Source: PCC-6802 sp943367755
GTDB lineage: Bacteria; Cyanobacteriota; Cyanobacteriia; Pseudanabaenales; Pseudanabaenaceae
NCBI GenBank assembly: GCA_943367755.1
Contig: CALRKB020000015.1
Location: 1 to 64,000, forward strand
Direction: 5' to 3'
Length of the DNA: 64,000 bases
In this document: positions 31,082 through 40,336 of the stretch, in pieces
Position numbering within the stretch: the stretch's first letter is position 1
How the letters are laid out: every line of letters starts with the position of its first letter
Position numbers and translations under genes: made by a program
The notes under the pieces: generated by a model
The model's input: only the letters and a program-made list of their open reading frames with translations
Database searches by the model: none
Told to the model about the DNA's origin: nothing

Positions 31082-31960
31082 CTAATAGTATTGCGTATTT
31101 TCAGATCGCCACACAACGCGTCCTGAGCTAAAAGCTTGCAGGCGATCGTTCGGCAACCTCAGCAGCAAACGACCGGAGGCATCCAGACCAGCCGCGTGAC
31201 CAGTAAATTGTCCTTCAGGCAATTCCATTGTAATTTGGCGACCTAACAATGCATCGCGGCGGCGTAATTCGGGCAGCAGAGCTGCTAAACCAGAAAATTC
31301 TGACTCACGATCCGCCCTAAGATCTTCACGGGAGAGGATACTACTGGCTTGGAGCAGATAGTGGCGCGATCGCTCCAGCAATGACAGTTCATCCGGGACG
31401 ACTGTAGAAACCTGGTGGAGACTGATGGCATTTGCGATCGCAGTTCCCAGATTGGTATAGGTAAAGTCAGCACAGCGATTTAAGCCAATCCCTACAACAA
31501 CGCGAGTATAGCCTTTAGAGCCTGAGACTGCCTCACAGAGAATACCTGCTAGTTTATGCTCATGCAGCCACACATCATTTGGCCATTTCAAGCGCAATTC
31601 GTCCCGTAAGTTGGGCAGCAAATCCTCAACCGCATAGATTACGGCTAGACCGACTGCCAGACTGAGTCCGGGTAACTGAGATGCAGGCAAGCCATCTAAT
31701 ACGACGCTAGCTGTCAAAACTCCAGGTGGGGCATACCAACTACGCCCATTTTGTCCTCGGCCTGCAGTTTGGTTGGTCGTAAACACGACATCCCCATGAG
31801 TCAAGGCGGCGGCGCTGGCGATCGCCCAGGTATTAGTACTTGCACAGGTTTCTATCCAGTGCAACCAGTCAGGAAGATCGGTGCGATCGGGATTGCCAGA
31901 GAGTGGAAACTGAGTCAGGGGAAGTTTTTCCAAAGTTTTAATCGCTAAAGTCGAGAACAA
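31082..31960 (-). CDS. birA: Biotin--[acetyl-CoA-carboxylase] ligase
   Basis: The 292-residue enzyme has the biotinyl-AMP loop GRGQNGR (67-73), KWPND (125-129) and HKLAGIL with Lys136. There is no N-terminal helix-turn-helix, so it is a ligase without repressor function. It would biotinylate acetyl-CoA carboxylase and also the guanidine/urea carboxylase encoded 1.8 kb away. It is divergent from the riboswitch-controlled operon. Confidence 0.93.
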   Translation of the reverse strand: MFSTLAIKTLEKLPLTQFPLSGNPDRTDLPDWLHWIETCASTNTWAIASAAALTHGDVVFTTNQTAGRGQNGRSWYAPPGVLTASVVLDGLPASQLPGLSLAVGLAVIYAVEDLLPNLRDELRLKWPNDVWLHEHKLAGILCEAVSGSKGYTRVVVGIGLNRCADFTYTNLGTAIANAISLHQVSTVVPDELSLLERSRHYLLQASSILSREDLRADRESEFSGLAALLPELRRRDALLGRQITMELPEGQFTGHAAGLDASGRLLLRLPNDRLQAFSSGRVVWRSENTQYY

Positions 31961-32033
31961 AATTATAGGGTTAGCATGAAAACTTAAATCCCATCTGCTA
32001 CACTAAGGGCAGAAAAATTAAACAGGAATGAGC

Positions 32034-32168
32034 TTCTAGGGTTCCGGTCTGGTGGTTTGCCAGTCGCCTGGTCCGAGAGAAGCAGCCGATTCTACAATCC
32101 TAATGCTAACAATACCAAGCTTTAGAGATCCAGACTCGGTACACGGCGGGAAAAAAGCCCGGGAGAGC
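32034..32168 (+). promoter_or_regulatory. Guanidine-I (ykkC) riboswitch
   Basis: The conserved pieces of the ykkC/guanidine-I aptamer appear in order: TTCTAGGGTTCCG (32034-32046), CTGGTCCGAGAGA (about 32068-32080) and ACGGCGGG followed by AAAAGCCCGGGAGA (32143-32166). It lies upstream of two carboxyguanidine-deiminase-type genes and a biotin carboxylase, the commonest context of this riboswitch. The last aptamer segment is also the left arm of a terminator, so guanidine binding should switch the operon on. Confidence 0.93.
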
Positions 32169-32210
32169 CACACGTCACTTGATGCTGTTGGTTAACTCCT
32201 GGGCTTTGCT
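32154..32210 (+). terminator. Riboswitch expression-platform terminator
   Basis: AAAGCCCGGGAG (32154-32165) can pair with CTCCTGGGCTTT (32196-32207) with one mismatch, followed by GCTATTT. The left arm belongs to the aptamer, so ligand binding and terminator formation are mutually exclusive. Confidence 0.75.
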
Positions 32211-32314
32211 ATTTCGATGCCGAATTCTGATCTTTAGATTCTGAATCTTCAGAAACGACATCGGAATTTCTAAGCAGTTATTGGGAGCGGAAATCTACTA
32301 TCACTGGAGGCTTT

Positions 32315-33049
32315 ATGGTGCAAGCAGCATCTACCAGCTCGAATTCTACAATCGATCCTAGCTCAATCCTTTTAGAGGATGTAGTTCCCGGTGGGGCTTA
32401 TTGGCAGGGAGTCATCAAACGCGGAAATACCCTGCGGGTCAAGGATTTGGAGGGGTCGCATGGAGTTGCCCTGCTTTGTTACAACGCAGATAATCCAGTC
32501 GAACGACTCAACGTGGCTGACACGGCAAAGATTCAGTTCAATGCTTTTCTCAAAAAAGGCATGGTGATCTATTCGGATATGGGACGCGTGCTATTTTCGA
32601 TCGCCGAAGATACATCTGGATATCACGACCTTTTAGGTGGATGCAGTAATGCGGCTAGCAATGCTGCAAAGTATGGCGAGGGTGAATTTTGGAAAAACTC
32701 CCGCGATGCATTCCTCAAAGCGCTGACACGCTGGGGATTAGGCAAAAAAGATATCATGCCGAATTTGAATTTGTTCACTCGTATTGCCGTAGATCCAGAC
32801 GGCAGAATGACCTTTGTCGAGGGGTGCGAAAAGCCTGGCAGCTTTATTGACCTGCGTGCGGAAATGAACGTAATAGTGATTCTCTCAAATTGTCCGCACG
32901 TTCTCCATCCTAGTAATGTATTCGAACCAAAGCCAATTCAAGTGACGGTATGGGATTCTCCCACACCTAGCGATGACGATCTATGTCGAACTGCCAATCC
33001 TGAGGCAGTGCGGGGCTTTATCAATACCGATGCTTTGTTCGCCCAGTAG
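32315..33049 (+). CDS. Carboxyguanidine deiminase subunit (urea-amidolyase-associated protein 1, DUF1989)
   Basis: The 244-residue DUF1989 protein (TIGR03425-like) has LRVKDLEGSHGVALLCYNAD, HDLLGGCSNAASN and FIDLRAEMNVIVILSNCPHV. In the guanidine pathway two such subunits (CgdAB) deiminate carboxyguanidine to allophanate plus ammonia. GGAGG precedes the ATG by a few bases. It is the first gene of the riboswitch operon; the paired paralogue follows 33 bp later. Which of the two is cgdA is not decidable from sequence alone. Confidence 0.9.
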   Translation: MVQAASTSSNSTIDPSSILLEDVVPGGAYWQGVIKRGNTLRVKDLEGSHGVALLCYNADNPVERLNVADTAKIQFNAFLKKGMVIYSDMGRVLFSIAEDTSGYHDLLGGCSNAASNAAKYGEGEFWKNSRDAFLKALTRWGLGKKDIMPNLNLFTRIAVDPDGRMTFVEGCEKPGSFIDLRAEMNVIVILSNCPHVLHPSNVFEPKPIQVTVWDSPTPSDDDLCRTANPEAVRGFINTDALFAQ

Positions 33050-33082
33050 CTAAATCTAAGCTTTCTTAAGGAGAATTAAATT

Positions 33083-33724
33083 ATGAATATAACCGTAGAG
33101 CGTGTCCTCGATCCTAAAGAGGCAATCTACGATCAGGTTGTACCCGCCAGACATCCCTGGTCTCATGTGATTAAGAAGGGACAAATCCTGCGCATTGAGG
33201 ACTTAGGTGGCAATCAAGCTGTCGATTTCCTCGTGTACAACGCAGACGATCCTTCTGAGCGCTATAGCGCAACGGATACAACGATCGCCCAAGGCAACAT
33301 TTATCTAACTGTGGGCAGCAAGTTACTCACAAATGATGGACGAGCGATCATGACAATTATTAAAGACACCTGTGGGCGTCATGATACGTCTGGTGGTGCC
33401 TGTAGTTGTGAAAGCAACTCGGTGCGATTTGGACTGGAGAAGAAGTACCTGCATGCCTGTGTGGAAAATTTCCTGGTTGCTTTAGCTCCCTACGGTATGG
33501 GTAAGCGCGATATGGTCAGCAATATCAATTTCTTTATGAATGTGCCAGTATCAGAAGATGGTACGTTGGAAATCGTTGATGGCATCTCTGCACCTGGTAG
33601 TATTGTCGATTTGCGTGCAGAAATGAATGCACTGGTGGTAATCTCTAACTGTCCGCAGGTCAATAATCCATGTAATGCCTACAATCCCACACCGATTCGG
33701 TTGATGATTTGGGATGCGATATAA
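33083..33724 (+). CDS. Carboxyguanidine deiminase subunit (urea-amidolyase-associated protein 2, DUF1989)
   Basis: The 213-residue paralogue (TIGR03424-like) has LRIEDLGGNQAVDFLVYNAD, RHDTSGGACSCESNSVRFG and SIVDLRAEMNALVVISNCPQ. The Cys/His-rich GGACSCE stretch matches the metal-site region of the family. It has a good AAGGAG ribosome site. It is expected to form a heteromer with the preceding gene product. Confidence 0.9.
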   Translation: MNITVERVLDPKEAIYDQVVPARHPWSHVIKKGQILRIEDLGGNQAVDFLVYNADDPSERYSATDTTIAQGNIYLTVGSKLLTNDGRAIMTIIKDTCGRHDTSGGACSCESNSVRFGLEKKYLHACVENFLVALAPYGMGKRDMVSNINFFMNVPVSEDGTLEIVDGISAPGSIVDLRAEMNALVVISNCPQVNNPCNAYNPTPIRLMIWDAI

Positions 33725-33750
33725 ACTGCGATGTAAATCTCGAAATCACT

Positions 33751-36700
33751 ATGTTTGATAAGATCCTGATTGCTAATCGAGGTGAAATTGCCTGTCGCAT
33801 AATTCGCACGCTCGATCGCATGGGAATTGCCTCCGTTGCAGTCTATTCTGAAGCTGATGCCCATGCCAAACATGTGGCGATCGCCACTGAATCGGTTTGT
33901 ATCGGCCCCGCAGCCGTCGCAGAAAGCTATCTGAGATCTGATCGCATCCTGGAGGTGGCAAGGGCTACAGGCGCTCAGGCAATTCATCCCGGCTATGGTT
34001 TTCTGAGCGAGAATGCAGAGTTCGCGGAAACCTGCGAGCGAGACGGCATCGTCTTTATTGGGCCAACACCAGAGCAGATGCGGCAATTTGGCTTAAAGCA
34101 TACTGCCCGTGCCTTAGCAGAGCAGCATCAGATCGCGTTCGTACCTGGAACGGGGCTATTAGATAGATGGGAAGATGCGCAAACAGAAGCCGAAGCGATC
34201 GGTTATCCGGTGATGCTGAAAAGCACGGCAGGCGGTGGTGGTATTGGCATGCAGGTTTGTTTTAGCCCTGCCGAATTAGCGGCGGGATTTGCCAAAGTTC
34301 AGCATCTGAGTCAAAACAACTTCAAACAGAGTGGTATTTTCCTAGAGAAATACATTCAAACTGCCCGCCATATCGAAGTGCAAATCTTTGGTGATGGCAA
34401 CGGTCATGCGATCGCCCTCGGCGAGCGTGACTGTTCGACGCAGCGCCGCAATCAAAAAGTGATTGAAGAAACACCTGCACCCGGAATTAGTGATGCCAGT
34501 AAGCAGACTCTATACGATGCCGCTGTGCGTCTAGCTCGGGCAGTCAATTATCGCTCCGCCGGAACCGTCGAATTTATTTTCGATGTCGAAGCGCAAACTT
34601 TCTACTTTCTCGAAGTTAATACTCGCTTACAGGTGGAACACGGTGTCACGGAAGCAGTGAATGGCATCGATCTGGTTGAGTGGATGGTGAAGCTAGGATC
34701 TGGAGATTTATTCGATCTGAGTGACTACCAGCATCAGCCGCAAGGACATGCGATTCAAGTGCGGATTTATGCCGAGGATGCCAACAAGAATTTCCAGCCA
34801 AGTTCAGGCGTCCTAAGTTTAGTCGAATTTCCCAATACAATTCGCTGCGATCGCTGGATCGAAACCGGCACTGAAGTCACCCCATTTTACGATCCGTTGC
34901 TAGCAAAGGTAATTGTGCATGGGGAAACCCGTGAAATCGCGATCGCGCAGCTCAAGGCCGCACTGCACGCGACGGAAATTGCTGGGATTGAAACCAACCT
35001 GGACTACCTGCGCCAGGTTCTCGATGCTCCCAACTTCCCGCAAGCAAATCTAAGTACGCAGTTCTTAAACACATTCCAGTATCAGCCGCAGACAATTGAT
35101 GTTTTGGAAGGCGGTACTTTTACTACGATTCAAGACGATCCGGGGCGGGTTGGCTACTGGGATATTGGCGTGCCGCCATCAGGCCCAATGGATTGCCTAT
35201 CATTCCGCCTTGCCAACCGCATCCTCGGTAATCCAGCCTCCGCATCTGGTTTGGAATGTACGGTGATGGGGCCAACCCTGCGCTTCAATACCGACACGAT
35301 GATTTGCCTGACTGGCGCGGAGATGAAAGCCACCCTCGATGGTCAGCCCATTCCCTTTTGGACTGCCGTGAGCGTCAGCGCTGGCAGCACACTCAAGCTC
35401 AAAACCATCCAGGGATGCGGTTACCGTACTTATCTAGCTGTCAGGCACGGGTTTGATGTGCCAAGTTATCTGGGAAGCAAAGCCACATTTACCTTAGGCA
35501 AGTTTGGCGGACACGCTGGACGCACACTACGCACAGGCGATGTATTACGACTAAATCAGAACTCGGATACCCAAAACCCTACACCTAAAACCCTACACCC
35601 CAATCTCATCCCCCAATACACCAACGCTTGGGAAATCGGTGTACTTTACGGTCCGCATGGGGCACCAGATTTCTTCACCGACGCTGACATTGAGATATTC
35701 TTCTCTACCCACTGGACGATCCATCACAACTCCGCCCGCACCGGTGTGCGATTGATTGGCCCCAAGCCCACATGGGCACGTTCCGATGGTGGCGAAGCGG
35801 GATTGCATCCATCAAATATTCACGATAATGCCTATGCGATCGGGGCGATCGACTTCACAGGCGACATGCCGATTATCCTCGGCCCCGACGGCCCCAGTCT
35901 CGGTGGTTTTGTCTGTCCCGCCGCGATTGTGCAATCGGAACTCTGGAAAATTGGCCAGCTCAAACCAGGCGACACAGTTCACTTCTATCGTCTGAGTGCA
36001 GAGTTAGCACTGCAGCGCGAGCTAGAACAGGATCGACAAATTGAAACCCTACAACTCTCCCTCTCTCCTCTTATCCCCACCTCCCCACCTCCCCACTCTC
36101 CCATCCTCCATCAAATCCCCCAGTCTGCCACACAGATTGCCGTCACCTACCGCCCCGCAGGTGATAAATACCTGCTTGTAGAGTACGGCCCCTTAGTATT
36201 GGATCTCAATCTGCGCTTCCGGGTACATGCGCTGATGGAATGGTTGAGAAGTAATCATCTACCCGGTATTTGGGATCTGACACCAGGCATCCGATCGCTA
36301 CAAGTTCACTACGACAGTCGTGTTTTACCACTGTCCACCCTCCTCGATACGCTGGTGGCGGCAGAAAGCGAACTGCCTGATGTCGAAGACATCGTAGTAC
36401 CCACACGCATCGTCCACCTACCCCTATCATGGGACGACGAAGCCACCCAACTGGCAATTCAGAAATACATGCAGTCCGTTCGACCCGATGCGCCTTGGTG
36501 CCCCAGCAATATTGAGTTTATTCGCCGCATCAACGGCCTGGATAGCATCGAACAGGTCAAAGAGATTGTTTTTAATGCCAGCTACCTGGTGCTGGGTTTG
36601 GGCGACGTGTATCTGGGGGCACCCGTCGCCACGCCCCTCGATCCGCGCCATCGTTTAGTTACGACCAAATACAATCCCGCTCGTACCTGGACTCCCGAAA

Positions 36701-37368
36701 ATGCTGTGGGGATCGGTGGTGCTTACCTGTGCGTCTACGGCATGGAAGGGCCGGGCGGCTATCAGTTTGTGGGTCGCACGGTGCAAATGTGGAATCGATA
36801 TAAACAAACAACGGAATTCCAGGCTGGTAAGCCCTGGCTGCTGCGATTCTTCGACCAGATTAAGTTCTATCCGGTATCTGGACAGGAATTACTGCGCTTG
36901 CGGGAAGCCTTTATTGAAGGCAAAGTCCAACTGGATATTCGCCCAGAAACCTTTAGTCTCAAGCAGTATAACGATTTCCTGCGATCGCATGCTGACGAGA
37001 TTACGGCTTTCAAAACCAAACAGCAAGCCGCCTTTACCGCCGAGCGAGATCGCTGGGCGGCGGCGGGAGAATTCGATCGCCCTACGGAAGCGATCGATCC
37101 CCTATCGACCGAACGTGCTGAGGAAATTACCCTTCCGCCTGACACAGAGGCTGTCATAGCTCACGCTTCCGCGAATATCTGGCAGATTCTCGTGCAACCA
37201 GGCGATGTGGTGGCGGATGGCGATCGCCTGATCGTTCTAGAAGCCATGAAGATGGAAATAGCCGTGTTAGCCGATGAAGCAGGCACGATTGTTGAGGTGT
37301 TTTGCACACAGGGACAGACCGTCACAGCCGGACAAGTTCTCATGGCGATCGGACCTGCTGTGACTTAA
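33751..37368 (+). CDS. Biotin-dependent guanidine/urea carboxylase
   Basis: From ATG 33751 the protein is 1205 residues. Domain order is biotin carboxylase (MFDKILIANRGEIACRIIRT; ATP-grasp with KSTAGGGGIGM; about 1-440), allophanate-hydrolase-subunit-2/KipA-like (about 450-770, DDPGRVGYWDIGVPPSGPMD), subunit-1/KipI-like (about 800-1030) and a biotin carrier domain with AMKM, biotinyl Lys1167. A riboswitch plus CgdAB-type partners points to guanidine rather than urea as the substrate. The C-terminal hydrolase half of yeast-type urea amidolyase is absent. A Pro/Ser-rich linker (SPLIPTSPPPHSP) near residue 770 is unusual. Confidence 0.92.
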   Translation: MFDKILIANRGEIACRIIRTLDRMGIASVAVYSEADAHAKHVAIATESVCIGPAAVAESYLRSDRILEVARATGAQAIHPGYGFLSENAEFAETCERDGIVFIGPTPEQMRQFGLKHTARALAEQHQIAFVPGTGLLDRWEDAQTEAEAIGYPVMLKSTAGGGGIGMQVCFSPAELAAGFAKVQHLSQNNFKQSGIFLEKYIQTARHIEVQIFGDGNGHAIALGERDCSTQRRNQKVIEETPAPGISDASKQTLYDAAVRLARAVNYRSAGTVEFIFDVEAQTFYFLEVNTRLQVEHGVTEAVNGIDLVEWMVKLGSGDLFDLSDYQHQPQGHAIQVRIYAEDANKNFQPSSGVLSLVEFPNTIRCDRWIETGTEVTPFYDPLLAKVIVHGETREIAIAQLKAALHATEIAGIETNLDYLRQVLDAPNFPQANLSTQFLNTFQYQPQTIDVLEGGTFTTIQDDPGRVGYWDIGVPPSGPMDCLSFRLANRILGNPASASGLECTVMGPTLRFNTDTMICLTGAEMKATLDGQPIPFWTAVSVSAGSTLKLKTIQGCGYRTYLAVRHGFDVPSYLGSKATFTLGKFGGHAGRTLRTGDVLRLNQNSDTQNPTPKTLHPNLIPQYTNAWEIGVLYGPHGAPDFFTDADIEIFFSTHWTIHHNSARTGVRLIGPKPTWARSDGGEAGLHPSNIHDNAYAIGAIDFTGDMPIILGPDGPSLGGFVCPAAIVQSELWKIGQLKPGDTVHFYRLSAELALQRELEQDRQIETLQLSLSPLIPTSPPPHSPILHQIPQSATQIAVTYRPAGDKYLLVEYGPLVLDLNLRFRVHALMEWLRSNHLPGIWDLTPGIRSLQVHYDSRVLPLSTLLDTLVAAESELPDVEDIVVPTRIVHLPLSWDDEATQLAIQKYMQSVRPDAPWCPSNIEFIRRINGLDSIEQVKEIVFNASYLVLGLGDVYLGAPVATPLDPRHRLVTTKYNPARTWTPENAVGIGGAYLCVYGMEGPGGYQFVGRTVQMWNRYKQTTEFQAGKPWLLRFFDQIKFYPVSGQELLRLREAFIEGKVQLDIRPETFSLKQYNDFLRSHADEITAFKTKQQAAFTAERDRWAAAGEFDRPTEAIDPLSTERAEEITLPPDTEAVIAHASANIWQILVQPGDVVADGDRLIVLEAMKMEIAVLADEAGTIVEVFCTQGQTVTAGQVLMAIGPAVT

Positions 37369-37387
37369 ACTCCATTGAACAATTACC

Positions 37388-38482
37388 CTAGGCGCTAGTA
37401 AGGAATTCCATCACGTCACCCTCTTGGACAATATATTCCTTACCTTCGCTGCGCAGTAACCCCTTCTCTCTAGCCGCATTCATAGAACCAGCAGTCACCA
37501 GATCGTCAAAGGCTACCGTTTTAGCGCGAATAAAGGCTCGTTCGAAGTCTGAGTGAATTACGCCTGCGGCTTGCGGTGCGCTGAAACCCGCGTTAATTGT
37601 CCAGGCACGAGCTTCCTTTGGCCCAACCGTGAAATATGTGCGCAGACCCAGCAGATGATAGGTGGCACGGATCAAAGTTTTTAAACCGCCTTCACTTACA
37701 CCTAAAGACTCCAAGAAATCCTTGCGCTCTGACTCCGGCAACTCAACTAGCTCTGATTCCACCTGTGCCGAAACCACGACTACTTCAGCATTTTCTGTCT
37801 GAGCCAGCGCCCTGACTTGCTCTACCCAAGCATTACCTGTTGCAAGATCGTCCTCGGAAACATTAGCGGCATAAATCGTCGGCTTAAGCGTCAGCAACTG
37901 TAAAAATGCGATCGCCTCTTTTTCCTCATCACTAAGTGCAACCAGACGGGCGGGCTTACCAAGATCGAGGGTTTCACGTACCTTCTCAAGGGCAGCCAGC
38001 TCCAGTTTGGCCTCAGCATCACCACCGCGTGCTCCCTTACGGCTGCGATCCAGGCGGCGATCGACTTGGGCTAGATCGGATAGTGCCAATTCTAGACTAA
38101 TAATTTCTATATCCCGTAGCGGATCGATGGTTGCTTCGACATGGTGAATATCGGGATCGTCAAAACAGCGCACTACCTGCACGATTGCATCACAGGTACG
38201 AATATTTGCCAAAAACTGGTTACCTAAACCTTCTCCCTTGCTTGCCCCTTTCACCAAACCGGCAATATCGACAAACTCGACACGGGTAGGTACGATCTGT
38301 GCCGAACCCCCAACCCGCGCTAATACGTCCAAGCGCTCATCGGGAACCGTAACCGTACCGACGTTAGGCTCAATCGTACAAAAGGGAAAGTTGGCAGCCT
38401 CAGCTTTAGCATTGGCAACAAGGGCATTAAACAGAGTAGACTTACCCACATTTGGTAGGCCGACAATCCCAGCTTTGAGCAT
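37388..38482 (-). CDS. ychF: Redox-responsive ATPase/GTPase YchF
   Basis: The 364-residue OBG-family P-loop protein has GLPNVGKST at 8-16, FVDIAGLVKGASKGEGLGNQ and the C-terminal TGS-like domain (LRTYFTVGPKEARAWTINAG... EYIVQEGDVMEF). Bacterial YchF prefers ATP, associates with ribosomes and affects oxidative-stress responses and leaderless translation. It is convergent with the carboxylase, 19 bp away. Confidence 0.95.
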   Translation of the reverse strand: MLKAGIVGLPNVGKSTLFNALVANAKAEAANFPFCTIEPNVGTVTVPDERLDVLARVGGSAQIVPTRVEFVDIAGLVKGASKGEGLGNQFLANIRTCDAIVQVVRCFDDPDIHHVEATIDPLRDIEIISLELALSDLAQVDRRLDRSRKGARGGDAEAKLELAALEKVRETLDLGKPARLVALSDEEKEAIAFLQLLTLKPTIYAANVSEDDLATGNAWVEQVRALAQTENAEVVVVSAQVESELVELPESERKDFLESLGVSEGGLKTLIRATYHLLGLRTYFTVGPKEARAWTINAGFSAPQAAGVIHSDFERAFIRAKTVAFDDLVTAGSMNAAREKGLLRSEGKEYIVQEGDVMEFLTSA

Positions 38483-38633
38483 TTTTATCCTAAAAACTTG
38501 CTATACTTCCGCTTTAATTGTGTCACATTCAAGGTTTTTAGTTATTGGTTACTAGTTCTCAGATAATAGTTCTCAGATAAACTGCTGTAAAAACAAAATT
38601 CAATACTAAAAATCAGTTAAGGAGGGTTTACTC

Positions 38634-39002
38634 GTGAAGCAAATTAACTTTTTCGTAATATTCATCATCATCCTGGCTCTAGCCCTATTTACATTAGAAA
38701 ACACTACCCCTGCTACGATCAACCTGTATCAGGGTTCAAAGATAGAGATCCCGATCGCCGTAGAACTAATTGTCGCCATGGGAATTGGCGCGGTCTTGGC
38801 CTGGATTTTTAGTGCCTGGGCAGGCATGCAAAATATGGTGGAATTTCACCAGAAAAATAGCCAAATCCAGAATTTGCAGGAGCAAGTATCCGAACTATCG
38901 GTGGAAATTGAAGATCGCAAGCGTTTAATGGCTGCATCGGCAATTGACGTCGAGGTAGAAGATAAAACTAAAGTAATAGAAGGATTTAAGTCTTCTAATT
39001 AA
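38634..39002 (+). CDS. LapA-type (DUF1049) membrane protein
   Basis: The GTG start has AAGGAGG 8 nt upstream. The 122 residues comprise two membrane helices (about 3-20 and 38-60) separated by ENTTPATINLYQGSKIEIPI, then a cytoplasmic coiled coil (residues 65-105). This matches LapA/YciS-type proteins, implicated in envelope assembly. It starts a same-strand run ending with ruvC. Confidence 0.8.
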   Translation: MKQINFFVIFIIILALALFTLENTTPATINLYQGSKIEIPIAVELIVAMGIGAVLAWIFSAWAGMQNMVEFHQKNSQIQNLQEQVSELSVEIEDRKRLMAASAIDVEVEDKTKVIEGFKSSN

Positions 39003-39014
39003 CTTGTATTACAG

Positions 39015-39041
39015 CCCTCTCCCCAGTTTTGAGGGAGAGGG
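39015..39041. repeat. CCCTCTCCC palindrome
   Basis: CCCTCTCCC (39015-39023) and GGGAGAGGG (39033-39041) form a perfect 9-bp stem with a 9-nt loop. It is a dispersed repeat type seen in many bacteria. It lies between the LapA-like gene and scpA, with no U tract. Confidence 0.6.
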
Positions 39042-39092
39042 ACAACCAAAACCACCATTCCAGCTATCAACTACTAGCTTTGGTAAAAACAA

Positions 39093-39869
39093 ATGAGGAC
39101 GCTTTCGATCGCAGAGTCGGTTACTAAAGAAGCTATTGCCATGTTGATTGACCTGGCAGAGCAGGGCGAGATCGATCCCTGGGATGTCCAAGTAATTGAT
39201 GTTGTAGATCGCTTTTTGGCCAAGTTATTCAATGACGATCGCCGCGATCTGTACGAGTCTGGTCATGCTTTGCTGTATGCATCTATGCTAATTTTGCTCA
39301 AAGCTAATAGCCTGACACAATCCCAGATGGCCTTTGCTGAAGGGGAGGAACTGGAAAGTGAAGATGTGGAATTTTTGCAGTCAGAACTACCACTCGAGCT
39401 ACCCCATAACTTTGAAGGAAGGCTACAAAGGCGTCCGGTAGCTCTGCCACCGCAGCAAAGGCGGATTACTTTACAAGAATTGATCGCGCAGTTAGAGGCG
39501 ATCGCCATCTTGGTAGACCAAAAATCTGAAAGAAGACTACGACCTCGTCAACCGAAGATGGCACGCCAAGCTGCCATGCGGGCGATCGCTAAGCTAGCGC
39601 ACAAGGAAAATCTGTCTGAAATTATTATGGAACTAGATCGTTATTTTATGGAGAATCCCGATCTAGACATTGAAATTTCCGATCTAGCAAGTGTATTCGA
39701 CGATCGGGTGGGGGTGTTTTGGGGCTTACTATTCCTATCATCTCAATCTAAGGTGGAACTATTTCAAGAAGAATTTTATGGCAAGATTCAGGTAGTACCG
39801 ATCAAACAAGATCGAGAACCACATTTTAGCAGGGATACAATTGGTGTCCCTATACAAGAGGCTTCCTGA
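39093..39869 (+). CDS. scpA: Segregation and condensation protein A
   Basis: ScpA is the kleisin that bridges SMC heads with ScpB for chromosome condensation. The 258-residue protein has the kleisin N-terminus AIAMLIDLAEQGEIDPWDVQ, HALLYASMLILLKANS, a variable acidic linker, and the C-terminal winged helix (RVGVFWGLLFLSSQSKVELF with EEFYGKIQV). scpB is not nearby. The PPC-domain gene begins 21 bp downstream. Confidence 0.9.
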   Translation: MRTLSIAESVTKEAIAMLIDLAEQGEIDPWDVQVIDVVDRFLAKLFNDDRRDLYESGHALLYASMLILLKANSLTQSQMAFAEGEELESEDVEFLQSELPLELPHNFEGRLQRRPVALPPQQRRITLQELIAQLEAIAILVDQKSERRLRPRQPKMARQAAMRAIAKLAHKENLSEIIMELDRYFMENPDLDIEISDLASVFDDRVGVFWGLLFLSSQSKVELFQEEFYGKIQVVPIKQDREPHFSRDTIGVPIQEAS

Positions 39870-39890
39870 GTTTTGGCTCAATAACAAACT

Positions 39891-40334
39891 ATGAAAAATT
39901 GGATATACGCTTTATCAGCCGTCACGGGAATGGCTCTCAGCCTGTCGCTAAATGCACCAGCCTTTGCTCAACCTAAGCCAGGTGTTTATACGCCGACTCC
40001 CTTCTCGAAGGGCAAAGTTACGGATACGCTTTCAGATCGAGATATCCCGACGGGGCAAAAAGGTTTTGCTAAGGATTATTCTATAGAGGTACAAGCGGGG
40101 GAGCGTTTAGAGATTTTTGCCTCCTCAGAATCATTTGATACGATAGTTAGTCTGTTGGGAAAAGATGGTGATGTAGTTGCAGAGAATGATGATGGTGAAT
40201 CCGAAGGAACAAATTCACTTCTGTTCTATCGCATCAAGAAACCAGGTCCTTACACGATTCGCGTCCAGTCATTTGGTGGTAGTAGTGGCGGTAAGTTTAC
40301 GCTCACTGTGACCAGACTGAAGCCTGTAGAATAA
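39891..40334 (+). CDS. Secreted PPC-domain (pre-peptidase C-terminal) protein
   Basis: The 147-residue protein has a signal peptide (MKNWIYALSAVTGMALSLSL then NAPAFAQ; cleavage near residue 27) and one PPC-type beta-sandwich: GFAKDYSIEVQAGERLEIFA, SFDTIVSLLGKDGDVVAEND, PGPYTIRVQSFG. PPC domains are usually appended to secreted enzymes; here it stands alone in the periplasm or outside. It lies 2 bp before ruvC and is probably co-transcribed with it. Confidence 0.82.
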   Translation: MKNWIYALSAVTGMALSLSLNAPAFAQPKPGVYTPTPFSKGKVTDTLSDRDIPTGQKGFAKDYSIEVQAGERLEIFASSESFDTIVSLLGKDGDVVAENDDGESEGTNSLLFYRIKKPGPYTIRVQSFGGSSGGKFTLTVTRLKPVE

Positions 40335-40336
40335 GC

